Assembly: GCA_036417435.1 (NCBI GenBank)
Contig: CM070902.1
Span: 131,491,886 to 131,555,885 of the forward strand
DNA from: Inia geoffrensis
Taxonomy: Eukaryota; Chordata; Mammalia; Artiodactyla; Iniidae
DNA: 64,000 nucleotides
Direction: 5' to 3'
Below the pieces are notes generated by a model. It was not told the DNA's origin. It did not search any database and was given only the letters and a program-made list of their open reading frames with translations. Below are positions 1 to 11,019 of this stretch, one piece after another; positions within the stretch are counted from its first letter, which is position 1, and each line of letters starts with the position of its first letter. The translations under genes were made by a program, and so were the position numbers.

Positions 1-1499
1 ATAAAATTCCATTTTATCTTAGAAACTCAAAGCACTTAAGCTATTCCTAGAAGCATTCGTTTTTGGAAGCAGGTATTGCAGTTTGAATTACAGAAGTGAA
101 GTAGATTGCTCAAGGTCAAGTCAGTGGCCTTTTGGAACTAGAAACTGTTTCCTGATTCCCTTTTTTCTGGTTTGCACTGTTGCTGAGACTCACTCACTCA
201 TCAGAACTCAGAAGTTCTGATTTGGGGGAGGTTCCACCTGGGACTTGGTGTAGATGAACTTGAGGTCACCCCTTATAAAGCTCTGGCAGGAACATATCCC
301 ACAACATCATGAAATAAATTTAACAGTGATTTTAGGCATGAAACTTTAGAATCAATGGGAAGACAGATCCTTTTTTTCCCCCTACCCTTGATAGGTATGA
401 GTCTGTGATAAAACATATGTATCAAGGAATTATACAAAGTGTAATAGTTTCTAGCTTCTGAAGGTTGATGTTACAAAGCTAAAAAGAGTGGGCAAAGAAT
501 AGTTTTTGTGAAAACTGCCTTGGAAACTAGACCAAAAATAGAATTAATTAGGTTGGGGTTTGTTTTGTTTTAGCACTGATACAGTTTAGAATCAAGGAAG
601 TACCAGCTTCCCCATGTTCACTTCCTTAACTGGAACAAGCTTTTAATAAGAAAAAACATGTTCAAGGAAGCCATCCATAAAATAACTTTTGAATTAATTA
701 GTTTCTTAACACCGTAATATATTTAAAATGGAAACTACTTCTCTGGTTTGATTCATTAGAACTGTTGTCTCTAGCCATCTGTGAGTGGGTTACCTCACTG
801 CATATTTATTTATTTGTTTATAAATGCCACACTATTGGTTTTCATTAATACATACCCAGCGGGATTTTGTTTTCTGAGAGTAGGTGTTGCGATGTGTAAC
901 CTGTTCTGTTAAGATTTCTTAGACAAGGATGAGCATTTTCTAAACCATATCTAAAATATTGCATACTTTTAGAGTTTATTGCAAGGAACTTTTGACTTGG
1001 CAAGCTTTGTGTCACTGAACTTTATCCTCTGTATGTCCTTTCTTATCAGGGTGTATATTTGAATGCACCTGTATTTCCAGGTCAAGGGCCATTATAAAAT
1101 CAGTTTGCACATTGGAGGCTGGTTAATATTTGGTCCATTGAAATTCTTTTAAGTGCCTTCTCCATTCACATTGCAGTAAAGGCAAAACTCTTATGGAATT
1201 AATGAAAGAAGCGCAGGAAGTGTGTTATATTCTGCTGTTATGGTATACTCCTGTGCCATTTTGTAGTCTTTTTTTATAATGGCGTTATTAACATGACCTT
1301 CTCATTGTTTAGGACCTGAAGACATACTGAGAGAAATTTCTGTGGTCCAGAGCATTAACAAGTGAAAAGGTGCTTCTTACCTGCAGGGGAATGTTCCCAG
1401 TTGCTAAATGCTGCAGTAATACTTGAAAGATAACAAGACCACTTCTTCAAGGAACCCCCCAGGAGATATATATGAGATAGATTTAATATAAGTCTGAAC

Positions 1500-2450
1500 A
1501 AGGCTTATTGTTAGCAAAGAGGGCATAGCTGGATGCTATATGGAGACAACAGGAAGGGCTTTAAAGAGGAGGTGAGGGTTTGAGCCTTGGAATTAAAAGA
1601 TGCCTGGGCACTCACCAGGTGGACAAGTGTTAGGGAAGGGCATTCTAGGCAAAGAGCATGTGGAACTGTTTCATGAATCAGCATTCTAGGCACAGGGAAC
1701 TGAGCTTAGTTTTATAATCCTGGAGCATAAACTGTATGTGTTTGTGAAGAGGGGTTGAGAGTTTCAGAGTCTTGTGAGGGAGGTTAGGCTTTCTTCCATG
1801 GACTCCTGGAAGCCACTGGAAAGTTTTTGCAGAGGCATTAGCCTATCATTCTAGCAGCAGTCTGGAGAAAGTGTTGGGATGGGGAGAGACCTGCCACAAA
1901 GAAACCAGATAGGAGTATATTGCAAATACTATGTATATGAAATAATGATGGCATGTACTAAGTTGAGTAGGAGCTGGGGAGTAAGGGTTGAGAGAGAGGA
2001 AGCATATATTAGATAATGTTGATGGGACCTAGACAAGGGTGATCAGGGTAAGACTAATAAAAGAAGAGCCTGCTGGGAGACACATTTTGATACACAACTT
2101 AAGAGACTTAGGAAAGAAGCAGAAATGATTGGGCAGTTTTGCAGGGTTTTTCAGGTTATGAGCGAGATGGTGAGTTGGGTGGGGCAGGAATGGCATTCTC
2201 TAAACAGAAGTGGTTCAAGGTGGTGGTGGGAACTGAAATGAATGGTCAGGTGTGGAGACTTTTGATTAGGATAGAGAGGGCAGAGAACTGAAGACAGAGC
2301 CTTGGGAGGTGCCCATGTTTAGAGTTGGGTTGGAGATGTAAGAAGGTGCCAAGATACTGAGGTCCTGGGAGCTAAAGGAGGAGGAATTGCTTAGAGGATA
2401 TCATCACTAGTATTTAGAAATGAGGAAGGGGCAGAGAACATGGAATTTAA
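1500..2450 (-). repeat. L2 LINE fragment, antisense
   Basis: The sequence resembles the reverse complement of the L2 LINE 3' half (for example the 'ggaagccactgga' and 'gcattctaggcaaag' blocks). It is heavily diverged. It appears to resume after the two SINEs, at about 3380-3560. It has no coding capacity. Confidence 0.6.
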
Positions 2451-2461
2451 CAAAAGATCTT

Positions 2462-2809
2462 TTATATTTTTATAATATTCATTTAATTTCCCTCTCAATT
2501 TCTTTCTTTATTTTTATTTATGGCTGCATTGGGTCTTCGTTGCTGTGCACGGGCTTTCTCTAGTCACGGCAAGTGGGGGCTACTCTTTGTTGTGGTGCAC
2601 GATGTTCCCATTGCGGTGGCTTCTCTTGTTGCGGAGCACGGGCTCTAGGCGCGTGGGCTTCAGTAGTTGCAGCACGCGGGCTCAGTAGTTGTGGTACACG
2701 GGCTTAGTTGCTCTGTGGCATGTGGGGTCTTCCTGGACCAGGGCTCGAACCCGTGTCCCCTGCATTGGTAGGTGGATTCTTAACCACTGTGCCATCAGGG
2801 AAGTCCCAG
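2462..2809 (-). mobile_element. CHR-type tRNA-derived SINE, long form
   Basis: A full-length antisense copy (ggctgcattgggtcttcgt to caccactgtgccatcaggga-like tRNA end). It is bounded by an 11-bp target-site duplication CAAAAGATCTT at 2451-2461 and 2810-2820. It inserted into the L2 fragment. Confidence 0.9.
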
Positions 2810-2992
2810 CAAAAGATCTTAAGAGAAGCCATGTTGTAGGCCGAGGAATGTGAGATGTAAAATATTGGTAGTAATTGTAGGAAGTGCCGGTGGAAGGGAG
2901 TGCAGGATAGCAGCTAGAGAGGACTTGGAGGATCAAGTGAAAATTTCCTTTTTCAAAGAAGGGAAGATAGGTATTCATATAAAGAAGTCAGT

Positions 2993-3270
2993 GGACTTCT
3001 GGTGGTGCAGTGGTTAAGAATCCGCCTGCCGATGCAGGGGAATACGGGTTCAAGCCCTGGTCCGGGAAGAACCCACATGCCCCAGAGCATCTAAGCCCAT
3101 GCGCCACAACTACTGAGCCTGCGCTCTAGAGCCTGAGAGCCACAACTACTGAAGCCCACATGCCTAGAGCCTGTGCCCCACAACATAGGCAAGCCACCGC
3201 AATGAGAAGCTCGTGCACCTCAACTAGAGAAGGCCCGTGTGCAGCAAAGACCCAACGCAGCCAAAGATAA
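2993..3270 (+). mobile_element. CHR-type tRNA-derived SINE, long form
   Basis: A sense copy starting gtggacttctggtggtgcag. The tail has expanded into the purine-rich repeat that follows. A possible 8-bp duplication AAAGAAGT lies at 2981-2988 and 3372-3379, bracketing the SINE plus its tail. Confidence 0.85.
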
Positions 3271-3376
3271 AGAAAGAAAGAAAGAAAGAGAGAGAGGGAG
3301 GGAGGGAGAAAGAAAGAGAGGAAGGGAGGGAGAGAGGGAGGAAGAAAGGAGGAAGGAAGGAAGGAAGGAGGAAAGA
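3270..3376. repeat. GAAA/GGGA purine-rich simple repeat
   Basis: About 100 bases of almost pure purine in GAAA, GAGA, GGGA and GGAA units, grown from the A-rich tail of the preceding SINE. The long open frames on the other strand here are artefacts of this repeat. Confidence 0.9.
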
Positions 3377-3629
3377 AGTGGGAGTGCAGATGCTGATATG
3401 AGGGTGGGCAGTCCCTAGGAAAAAGAAAGTAGACATAGTGTGGAGAGTACAGGTGGTTGGAGTATTCAAGGAAAGGAAAGAAGGAATCGAGGTTAGATAC
3501 AGAAACATTTTGAAAAGCAGAAGAGGAGAGATCAGTGTTTGATGCTTTAAATTTTCCCAGTAAAGTAGGGTCTGAGAACCACAGAGCTTCAAGAGATCTT
3601 AGAAACAATTTAGTTCAACCATACATATA

Positions 3630-3685
3630 TACATATATATGTGTGTGAGTGTGTATATATATGTGTGTGTGTGTGTATTTTTAAA
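3630..3685. repeat. TA/TG microsatellite
   Basis: A mixed array of ACATATAT, GTGTGT and ATATAT units. Part of an antisense MIR-like remnant follows at about 3690-3780 (a 'gcagagctggaactagagctc' block, diverged). Confidence 0.7.
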
Positions 3686-4769
3686 TAATAAACTTGCCCT
3701 AGACTGTGTTTGTTATTGCCCAAAATGACCTCAAGCGGGTAGCAGAGCTGGAACTAGAGCTCATCTCTGACTGGGACACCTTTGAAATGTCATTTTAGAG
3801 AGTGTGATGTAAGATGACCAAGAGGCAACTGGCAGAATTATCAAACTCAATGAAGCTTCAGTTGAACTAAAATAACACAAATTTGTTATGTATTGAATTA
3901 GCATGGTTCTTAACTCAGTAGCAGTAGTAGTCATAATAGTTGATGCTTGTAGAGTCATTTAGAGAAAACAGTAATTTCACATCTTTCTTTTTTTGTTCCT
4001 CAGCTATATGGATTAGGAATATTTCCCATTTAATAGCTGAGAATAAGAAAGTCACTGGGAGTGATTGTGGTCGGGAATGCCAGGACAAGGATGCCAGAGA
4101 GGAGTGAGTGAGCCAGGGGGGCCAGGATTGAACACAGTTAAGGTAGGCAAGAAAGTGGATGGAAGCTCAAAGAGGGCTGTTGAAGCCCTGGATGGATTGA
4201 GAGAGATTGAGCAATTGAAGTGAAGCTAAGACCTAACTGACTGGACCGGAAGTGGGAGAGAAGGGGGTGCACAGGGAATCCGCGGCCAGTACAGGGAGCA
4301 CAGGTGAAATAGTGCACTGGTCATACGAGGACCCCATGTACTCGTATGTGGGGATGCTACTCTGATACAGATTTGGGTTTGCAAAGTAGAGGGTGAAACA
4401 GTCTGGAGGTCAGTTAACTTCTGTCCTTCCTCATTTGAGATGGGTGTAGTTTCTTTCAAAAATATTCTAATATTTAAAAAATAAATTTTTAATTTTGGAA
4501 CTTGTGTTTCCATAAATTCTTCACTTTGGCACACTTCACTGTGAGTTGTCTTGGTGTCACTTGAAGGTGTACTAAGCATTTTCTATATTTTTTCCATCTA
4601 AATATAGGCCATTGATAAAATATGAATATGTAGATCTAGATGTCCAGAATAAAATGTAAGTTGGTATTCCCCAATTGTTCATCAATTGTTAGTCACTGTT
4701 ATCACCCAAATAAGTTTCCATGTTGTCATTTGCAGCATATTCATTTTATTTAACAACAGTTTTTGAATG

Positions 4770-5480
4770 CTGGCTCCCCAGATATCACCAACCCACCAGC
4801 TGATAAGACAAAGTTGAGTTTATTGCTTCCTGTGGTGAGGAAAAACACCACCTCAATACTAAGCTTTGGCAGAGCTTGGAGGGGGAAAGGCAAGGTTGGA
4901 TTTTATTGAGAATTGGAAGTTTGGTTTAAGGCAGGTCTTTCAATGCAGGGTCTTGATCAGGACTGGTTAAGGATCACAATGTAACAGTTTGGGATTGGTG
5001 GCAATAGCCAGGCAAGGATTTTGAGGCAAGGGATCAAAGAGTTTTAGGAGGAAACTTGTTCGTTGGTGCTTCCTATTAAAGGGTTGATGTTTTTCAGAAG
5101 TTCTTGTGATGAACAGTTAGCTCCAGAGCAAGTATCTGGGAATAGTAAAGCTATGGTAATGAAGACGATTGGATTCTAAAGTCATGTTCATGGAGGCAGT
5201 AAGCTATGTGGGGTGAGGGCATGTAGTTTCTTTCTCACATCTTTAAAATACATGGAAACAATGAAGAGACTGAGAGAAAATGCTGAAATGAGTAGTATAA
5301 CCTACCATTCTTTCAAGCAAGACCTGTTTAGCTTCAAGATTTTTAAAAGGCCCCCTCCTTTTAGGCACACAGTTCTGTGTCATTTGAGGGTTTCCTTTTG
5401 CTTGTTTGAAATTTTAATGCTGTACTAGGTACAGGGAGGGATCAGTGTGAACCTCAAGGGACCTATAGTGGAGAAGCTGA
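4770..5480 (-). repeat. possible old LTR, antisense, unclassified
   Basis: The block starts with an antisense polyadenylation-like stretch (gagtttattgcttcc) and has the G-rich, non-coding texture of an old LTR. I cannot assign a family and see no paired LTR. Confidence 0.3.
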
Positions 5481-6043
5481 CCCTGATTGACTCACTTTTT
5501 AGGGGACCAGGTGTAAAAGGGGTGGAAATTGTGATTGATTTAGTACGTTATCCTTTGTTGCATTCTAAACGGCAGCTTACCTTCATTAGTTTAGAGACTT
5601 TGGAGCCATCATCTTGAATGGTCTGGAATCCCATGCCCTTGTTCTTCTTGCTTTCCAGTCTCCAGTATTGAGAAGCACCTCAGTCCTCTTTCCCTGTCCG
5701 CTGGCTCCTGTGCACTCTTCAGGAGTCACCATAGCTACAAGTGACATACACTAAGGTGACCATACTTACACTGTGCAGTTGGACATGTGCAACACCGATG
5801 AGTTCATCACTGCAGTAAAGATGATGAACAAACCCCGTCACCGCTAAAAGTCTGCTCCTGCCCTTCTGTAATTCCCCTCCTACACCTTGATAACCACTGA
5901 TCTGCTGTCTGGCACTATAGATGAGTATGTATTTTCTAGAATTTTATATAAGTGGAATTCTAAACATACGTGTATGCATATACACATATGCATATGTATG
6001 TATACATATACATACTATATGTACATTTTGTCTGGCTTCTTTT

Positions 6044-6373
6044 ATTTGTTTATTTATTTTTAATTTATTTTTTGGCTGCGTTGGGTCTTCGTTGCTGTGC
6101 GCAGGCTTTCTCTAGTTGCAGTGAGCAGGGGCTACTCTTCATTGAAGTGCAGGGGCTTCTCATTGCGGTGGCTTCTCTTGTTGTGGAGCGTGAGCTCTAG
6201 GCGCATGGGCTTCAGTAGTTGTGGCTCGTGGGCTCTAGAGCGCAGGCTCAGTAGTTGTGGTGCACGGGCTTTGCTGCTCCGTGGCATGTGGGATCTTCCC
6301 GGACCAGGGCTCGAACCTGTGTCCCCTGCGTTGGCAGGCGGATTCTTAACCACTGCCCCACCAGGTAAGTCCA
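6044..6373 (-). mobile_element. CHR-type SINE, long form
   Basis: A full-length antisense copy inserted in the old L1. It is flanked by a perfect 15-bp duplication TGTCTGGCTTCTTTT at 6029-6043 and 6374-6388. Confidence 0.93.
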
Positions 6374-7099
6374 TGTCTGGCTTCTTTTTACTGAGCATAA
6401 TTTTGAAATTCATCCATATTGTTGCATACTTCAATAGTTCATTTTTGTTGCCGAGTAGTATTCCACTGTATGGATGTAGCCCAATTTGTTTTTTTCAACA
6501 TTTTAGTTGTTTCCAGTTTGGAGCTTTTACAAATATATGCCATGAACATTGTGTACAGTCTTTGTGTGGATATATACTTTCATTTATTTGGGGCAGATAC
6601 CTAGGAATGAAATGACCATGTCATAGGGTGGATGTATTACTTAACTTTTTAAGAAACTGCCAAACTGCTTTCCAAAGTGGTTGTACCATTTCACATTTCC
6701 ACCAGCAGTGTGTGAGAGGTCCAGTTTCAACACATCTTCTCTGAGACTTGGTATGTTCAGTTTTAAATTTTAGCTATGCTAGAAGATGTGTCATAGTATC
6801 TTACTGCGGTTTTGATTTACATTTCCCTAGTAACTAAGATGTTGAACATTTCTTCATATGCTAATTTGCCATCTGTGTATTGCCTTTGGTGAGATGGCTG
6901 TTCAAATATTTTGCCCATGTATTTTAATTGAGTTGATTGTTTCCTTATTGAATTTTGAGAATTCTTTATGTGTTCTGGACGCAAGGCCTTTATTTGACAT
7001 GTGATTTGCAAATATCTTTTCCCAGTCTATAGCTGTTTTTTCATTCTCTTAACACTGTCTTTTTTTAATAATGATTTTGGAAATCTTCTAGGATTTACT

Positions 7100-7442
7100 A
7101 TTTATTTATTTTTAAAATTTTATTTATTTTTTTATTTATTTTTGGCTGTGTTGGGTCTTCATTGCTGCATGCGGGCTTTCTCTAGTTGCGGAGAGTGGGG
7201 GCTACTCTTCGTTGCAGTGCACGGGCTTCTCATTGCGGTGGCTTCTCTTGTTGTGGAGCACGGGGTCTAGGCGTGCAGGCTTCAGTAGTTGTGGCTCGCG
7301 GGCTCTAGAGCACAGGCTCAGTAGTTGTGGCACACGGGCCTATTTGGTCTGCAGCATGTGGGATCTTCCCAGACCAGGGCTCGAACCTGTGTCCCCCATG
7401 TTGGCAGGTGGATTCTTAACCACTGTGCCACCAGGGAAGCCC
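7100..7442 (-). mobile_element. CHR-type SINE, long form
   Basis: A full-length antisense copy with an AT-rich tail (tttatttatttt) to the left. The flanks share an imperfect aacact-tcttt motif (7051 and 7443) that could be a decayed duplication. Confidence 0.9.
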
Positions 7443-8039
7443 AACACTTTCTTTTGAAAAGCAGAAAATCTTAATTTTGAAGTACTTTTATTTATCAGTT
7501 TTTCTTATATGAATCATACTTTTGTTGTCATATTTAAGAAATCTTTGCCTAACCCTAGGTCCCAAAGATTTTATGGAATTTTTATATCTTTATGTAAATG
7601 TCTGTGATTTGTTTTGAATTAATTTTTGTAAATGGTGTGAAGTACAGATCAAAGTTTTTTCTTCTTCCTTCCTTCCTTTCACATATGGATATCTAATAAT
7701 TCTAGCATCATGTATTGAATTTACCTTTCAACTTTGTTGAAGTCAGTTGGCCATAGAAGTGTGGATTTATTTCTGGACTCTCTCTTCTGTTCCATTGAAA
7801 ATTTTTTTCTTTTATGCCAGTACCACAGTAACAATTTTATAATAACTTTTGAAAACAGGTAGTGTAAGTCCTTCAGTTTTAGTTCTTTTCCCCAGGTGGT
7901 TTTGGCTCTTCTAGGTCCTTTGCATTTTCATATAAATTTTAGAATCAGTCTGTACATTTCCACACACACAAAAAGCCTAATGGGATGATTGGGATTGCAT
8001 TGAATTTGTAGATCACTTTGGAGGAAAATTGTCATTTTA

Positions 8040-8205
8040 ATTTCCTTTCTGCATCCTGGCTACATTGCTTAGAGCTGTGTAAACTTGGGCACTTTACTCA
8101 ACCTTTCTGAGCCTAAATTTTTTCAGTTACAAAAAGGATGTGATTATTTACTTATCTGTAAGGTAATGTGAGGTATAAATAAATCAATATTTGTAAAATA
8201 CTTTT
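8040..8205 (+). repeat. MIR SINE fragment, sense
   Basis: Diverged MIR core ('acttgggcactttactcaacctttctgagcc', then a gtaaggtaatgtgaggt-like block), without termini. A short antisense L2 3' end with 'cattcaacacatatttacat' follows at about 8470-8640. Confidence 0.6.
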
Positions 8206-8762
8206 GCTCTTATTTTCTAAGTATTTCACTGTAGGAATTAGATTTACAGGGTAATAAAGAAAATTTAATTTTTTCAACTTTCATCCACCATTTACCAGAA
8301 ATACTTTCATTATCATTTTACATTTGGAAAAGAGTAGTCTTTCATAGTCAGAAGCCCTCATTTTATGTAAGTGCTACTGAGCTCCCAAGCAAGGTGACTT
8401 GGCCAAAATTACTCACCTAGCAAGAACAGTTGAGAACTATTTTAATCTTAAATGTTAGCATGAGCTGACAGACTCAGTTCATTCAACACATATTTACATA
8501 GTGCCTAATAAATGCCAGCCACTGTGCAAGGTCGTCTGCCAGCCTCTTGTGAGTCAAAAGTGAGGCCAATAGTATTTCTTCTTCTCACAAAGCTTATGAA
8601 CTACTGGGGAGGGTTGTGGCACATCACCATTGTTGCCAAGTGGACTTTGAGGTGGTGTGCTGAAAGTCCAATGGTTTTATTTTTTAAGGAAACCAAGGAC
8701 TGAGTTTCTTTAGGGTTAAGTGTTTTGCCTTTTGTCATAGTGCTAGTTAGAGGTGGAATCAG

Positions 8763-9081
8763 TACTGTCAGCCCTCATATCCGTGGGTTGCAAATCCGTG
8801 GATTCAACCAACTGTGGATCAAGATATTTGAAAAAAAAAAAAAAACAACAATCCTAGAAGGTTCCAACAAGCAAAACTTGAATTTGCTGCATGCTCACAA
8901 CTGTTTACATTGTACTTACAGCTATTTACATTGTATTGGGTTTTATAAGTAATCTAGAGATGATTAAAATGTATGAGAGGATTGTGTAGGTTATATTCTC
9001 TGATTTTTGTACCTGAGGGTGTCCAGGAACTATTCCCCAGCCCCCTTCCCCCACTCCCACAGGTACTGAGTGATCACTGTA
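8763..9081. mobile_element. MER2 non-autonomous DNA transposon (Tigger-related)
   Basis: The ends read gtcagccctcatatccgtgg on the left and ggtactgagtgatcactgta on the right, which are decayed terminal inverted repeats. The middle holds the family's 'acattgtattgggttttata' and 'aatctagagatgatt' blocks. The length of about 320 bp fits MER2. Confidence 0.8.
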
Positions 9082-10265
9082 CTTGCAACTCCTGACTCCT
9101 AGTCTGGTGCTCTTTCTGCAACCTGGTCATGTGCCCTTATGGAGCCATTTCCATTAGTCACTGTCTCGACTACCACTCACACTAAGTCTGCAACGCTCTG
9201 GGTTACTGAAGGTGAAAAAAAAGAGAGCGAAGTAAAGAAAAAAATGTGATGTGTTCCATCATTCTAGATGTCAAAAACCTGCTGGCACATCCGACTAGCA
9301 GCAGGTTCCCTGGTGTTTTCAGGAGATGTCCTGTCTGGTGGTTTACTAGTCAACATCTCTCTTTGTTTAAGTTGCTGTGGGGTCAACTGACTCAGTGTCA
9401 CAGTGGAAATGTGACATTTGTTTCATTTGTCATTTTTGGTATAATGTCACATTTAATTTTATAATTGTTTAGTAAGAAAGTTGTAGTTAGTAAACAAAAG
9501 TTTATTATTGCTTTATGAAAACTGATAATACTCCCCCAAGGCTAACATTTTATTTGTTAAGCCACTTAATGAGGAATTGGATTTGATAGTAATAATAGCT
9601 TACTATTTCATTGACTTAACTGAGTCCTTGGCATTATATTAAATATTTCCATTTTATGGATAAAGGATCAGTTAGAAGGGGTGATGAAATTTGCCAAAAC
9701 TTTGGTGCTAATAAAGACTGAGTTTGGTTTGAGATTCCTAAACGTTTTGAATCCCTAGGCGCTTTCATTCCTAGTATCACTTCTGGCCCAATATTCTGCT
9801 CAATGCTCCTTCTGCCTGTATTCACCTCCTGTGAATAGCCTCTTCCCTCTGACCCAGTTCAGTCCCCTTCCCCCAATTTCCCCCTCAGTAAACCACTCTC
9901 CCAAAGCATTTGTGTGTGTAGCACTCTTTAATGAAGGTTGCTGCTAGGGGTGGGTATAGGAGACGGGAGGACATAGGAGTGGAGGCTGTTCCTTACAGCA
10001 GAATGAACGTCAAAACTGAGCATGAGGCAACTCGTTTCTTAAAATTCCTTAGCCACTCTATCCCTGGAGGTTCTACAGTGACCATCTGTGTGTAACAGCC
10101 CCAGCATACACGCATAGTTCTTGTCCATGCACTCTTAGAAGTCAGTTTGGGCTTTAAATAACTTTATAAAAAATCACACCACCAGAGCAAATGCTTTTGA
10201 TCATAGTTTACCTATAAGTACAACAGCAATGATAGTGTCTGACCTGTTTCATTAGGATTGTCTCT

Positions 10266-10480
10266 TTTTTTTTTTTTTTTTTTTTTTTGCAGTACGCAGG
10301 CCTCTCACTGCTGTGGCCTCTCCCGTTGCAGAGCACAGGCTCCGGACGTGCAGGCTCAGTGGCCATGGCTCATGGGCCTAGCCGCTCTGCAGCATGTGGG
10401 ATCTTCCCAGACCGGGGCACGAACCTGTGTGCCCTGCATCGGCAGGCAGACTCTCAATCATTGCACCACCAGTGAAGCCC
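10266..10480 (-). mobile_element. CHR-type SINE, short form, in the L1 tail
   Basis: An antisense short-form copy with a 22-T tail and the typical 'ggtacgcaggcctctcac' and 'caccaccagtgaagccc' ends. It inserted at the 3' end of the L1; the flanks share TGTCTC (10259-10264 and 10481-10486). Confidence 0.88.
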
Positions 10481-11019
10481 TGTCTCCTTTTTTGAAAAAG
10501 CGTATTTTTTTTTCTGTACCTTATATCCTTGTAGTTATTTACTTTATACACAGTAATTGGTACCTTTTATCCCCTACCCCTATCGTGCCTGTCTCCCCTT
10601 CCCTCTGCCCCCTGGTAACCATTAGTCTGTTCTCTATATCTGTGAGTCTGTTTCTGTTTTGTTAGCTTCGTGTTTTTTGTTTTGTTTTGTTTTTGTTTGT
10701 TTGTTTTAGAGTCCGCAAGTAATTGATAAGATGCACTGTTTGTCTTTCTCTGTTTGACTTATTTCACTAAGCATAATACACTCCAGGTCCATCCACGTTG
10801 TTACAAATGGCAAAATTTATTCTTTTTTATGGTTGAGTAGCATTACATTGTGTATATATATACACACCACATCTTCTTTATCCATCCATTTGTTGATGAC
10901 ACCTAGCTTGCTTCCATATGTTGGCTATTGTAAATAATGCTGCTTTGAACACTGGGGTGCATGTATCTTTTTAAATTAGTGTTTTTGATTTTTTCAGATA
11001 TATACCCAGAAGTGGAATT

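Larger units (their letters stand above)
5760..8040 (-). repeat. Old L1 3' region, antisense, interrupted by two SINEs
   Basis: The sequence around 5900-6030, 6390-7060 and 7450-8040 reads as the reverse complement of the ORF2 end and 3' region of an ancient L1 (for example 'ccatattgttgcatactt', 'ttgctaatttgccatctgtg'). It is riddled with stops and split by SINEs at 6044-6373 and 7100-7442. Confidence 0.75.

Noticed and set aside
3270..3376. CRISPR-like or tandem array
   Set aside because: A simple sequence repeat with no spacers. The organism is a mammal, so CRISPR is not expected.
3126..3608. Minus-strand open frames of 122 and 160 codons rich in Ser, Leu, Phe and Pro
   Set aside because: They read through a purine-rich simple repeat and a SINE. 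The composition is an artefact, with no domain.
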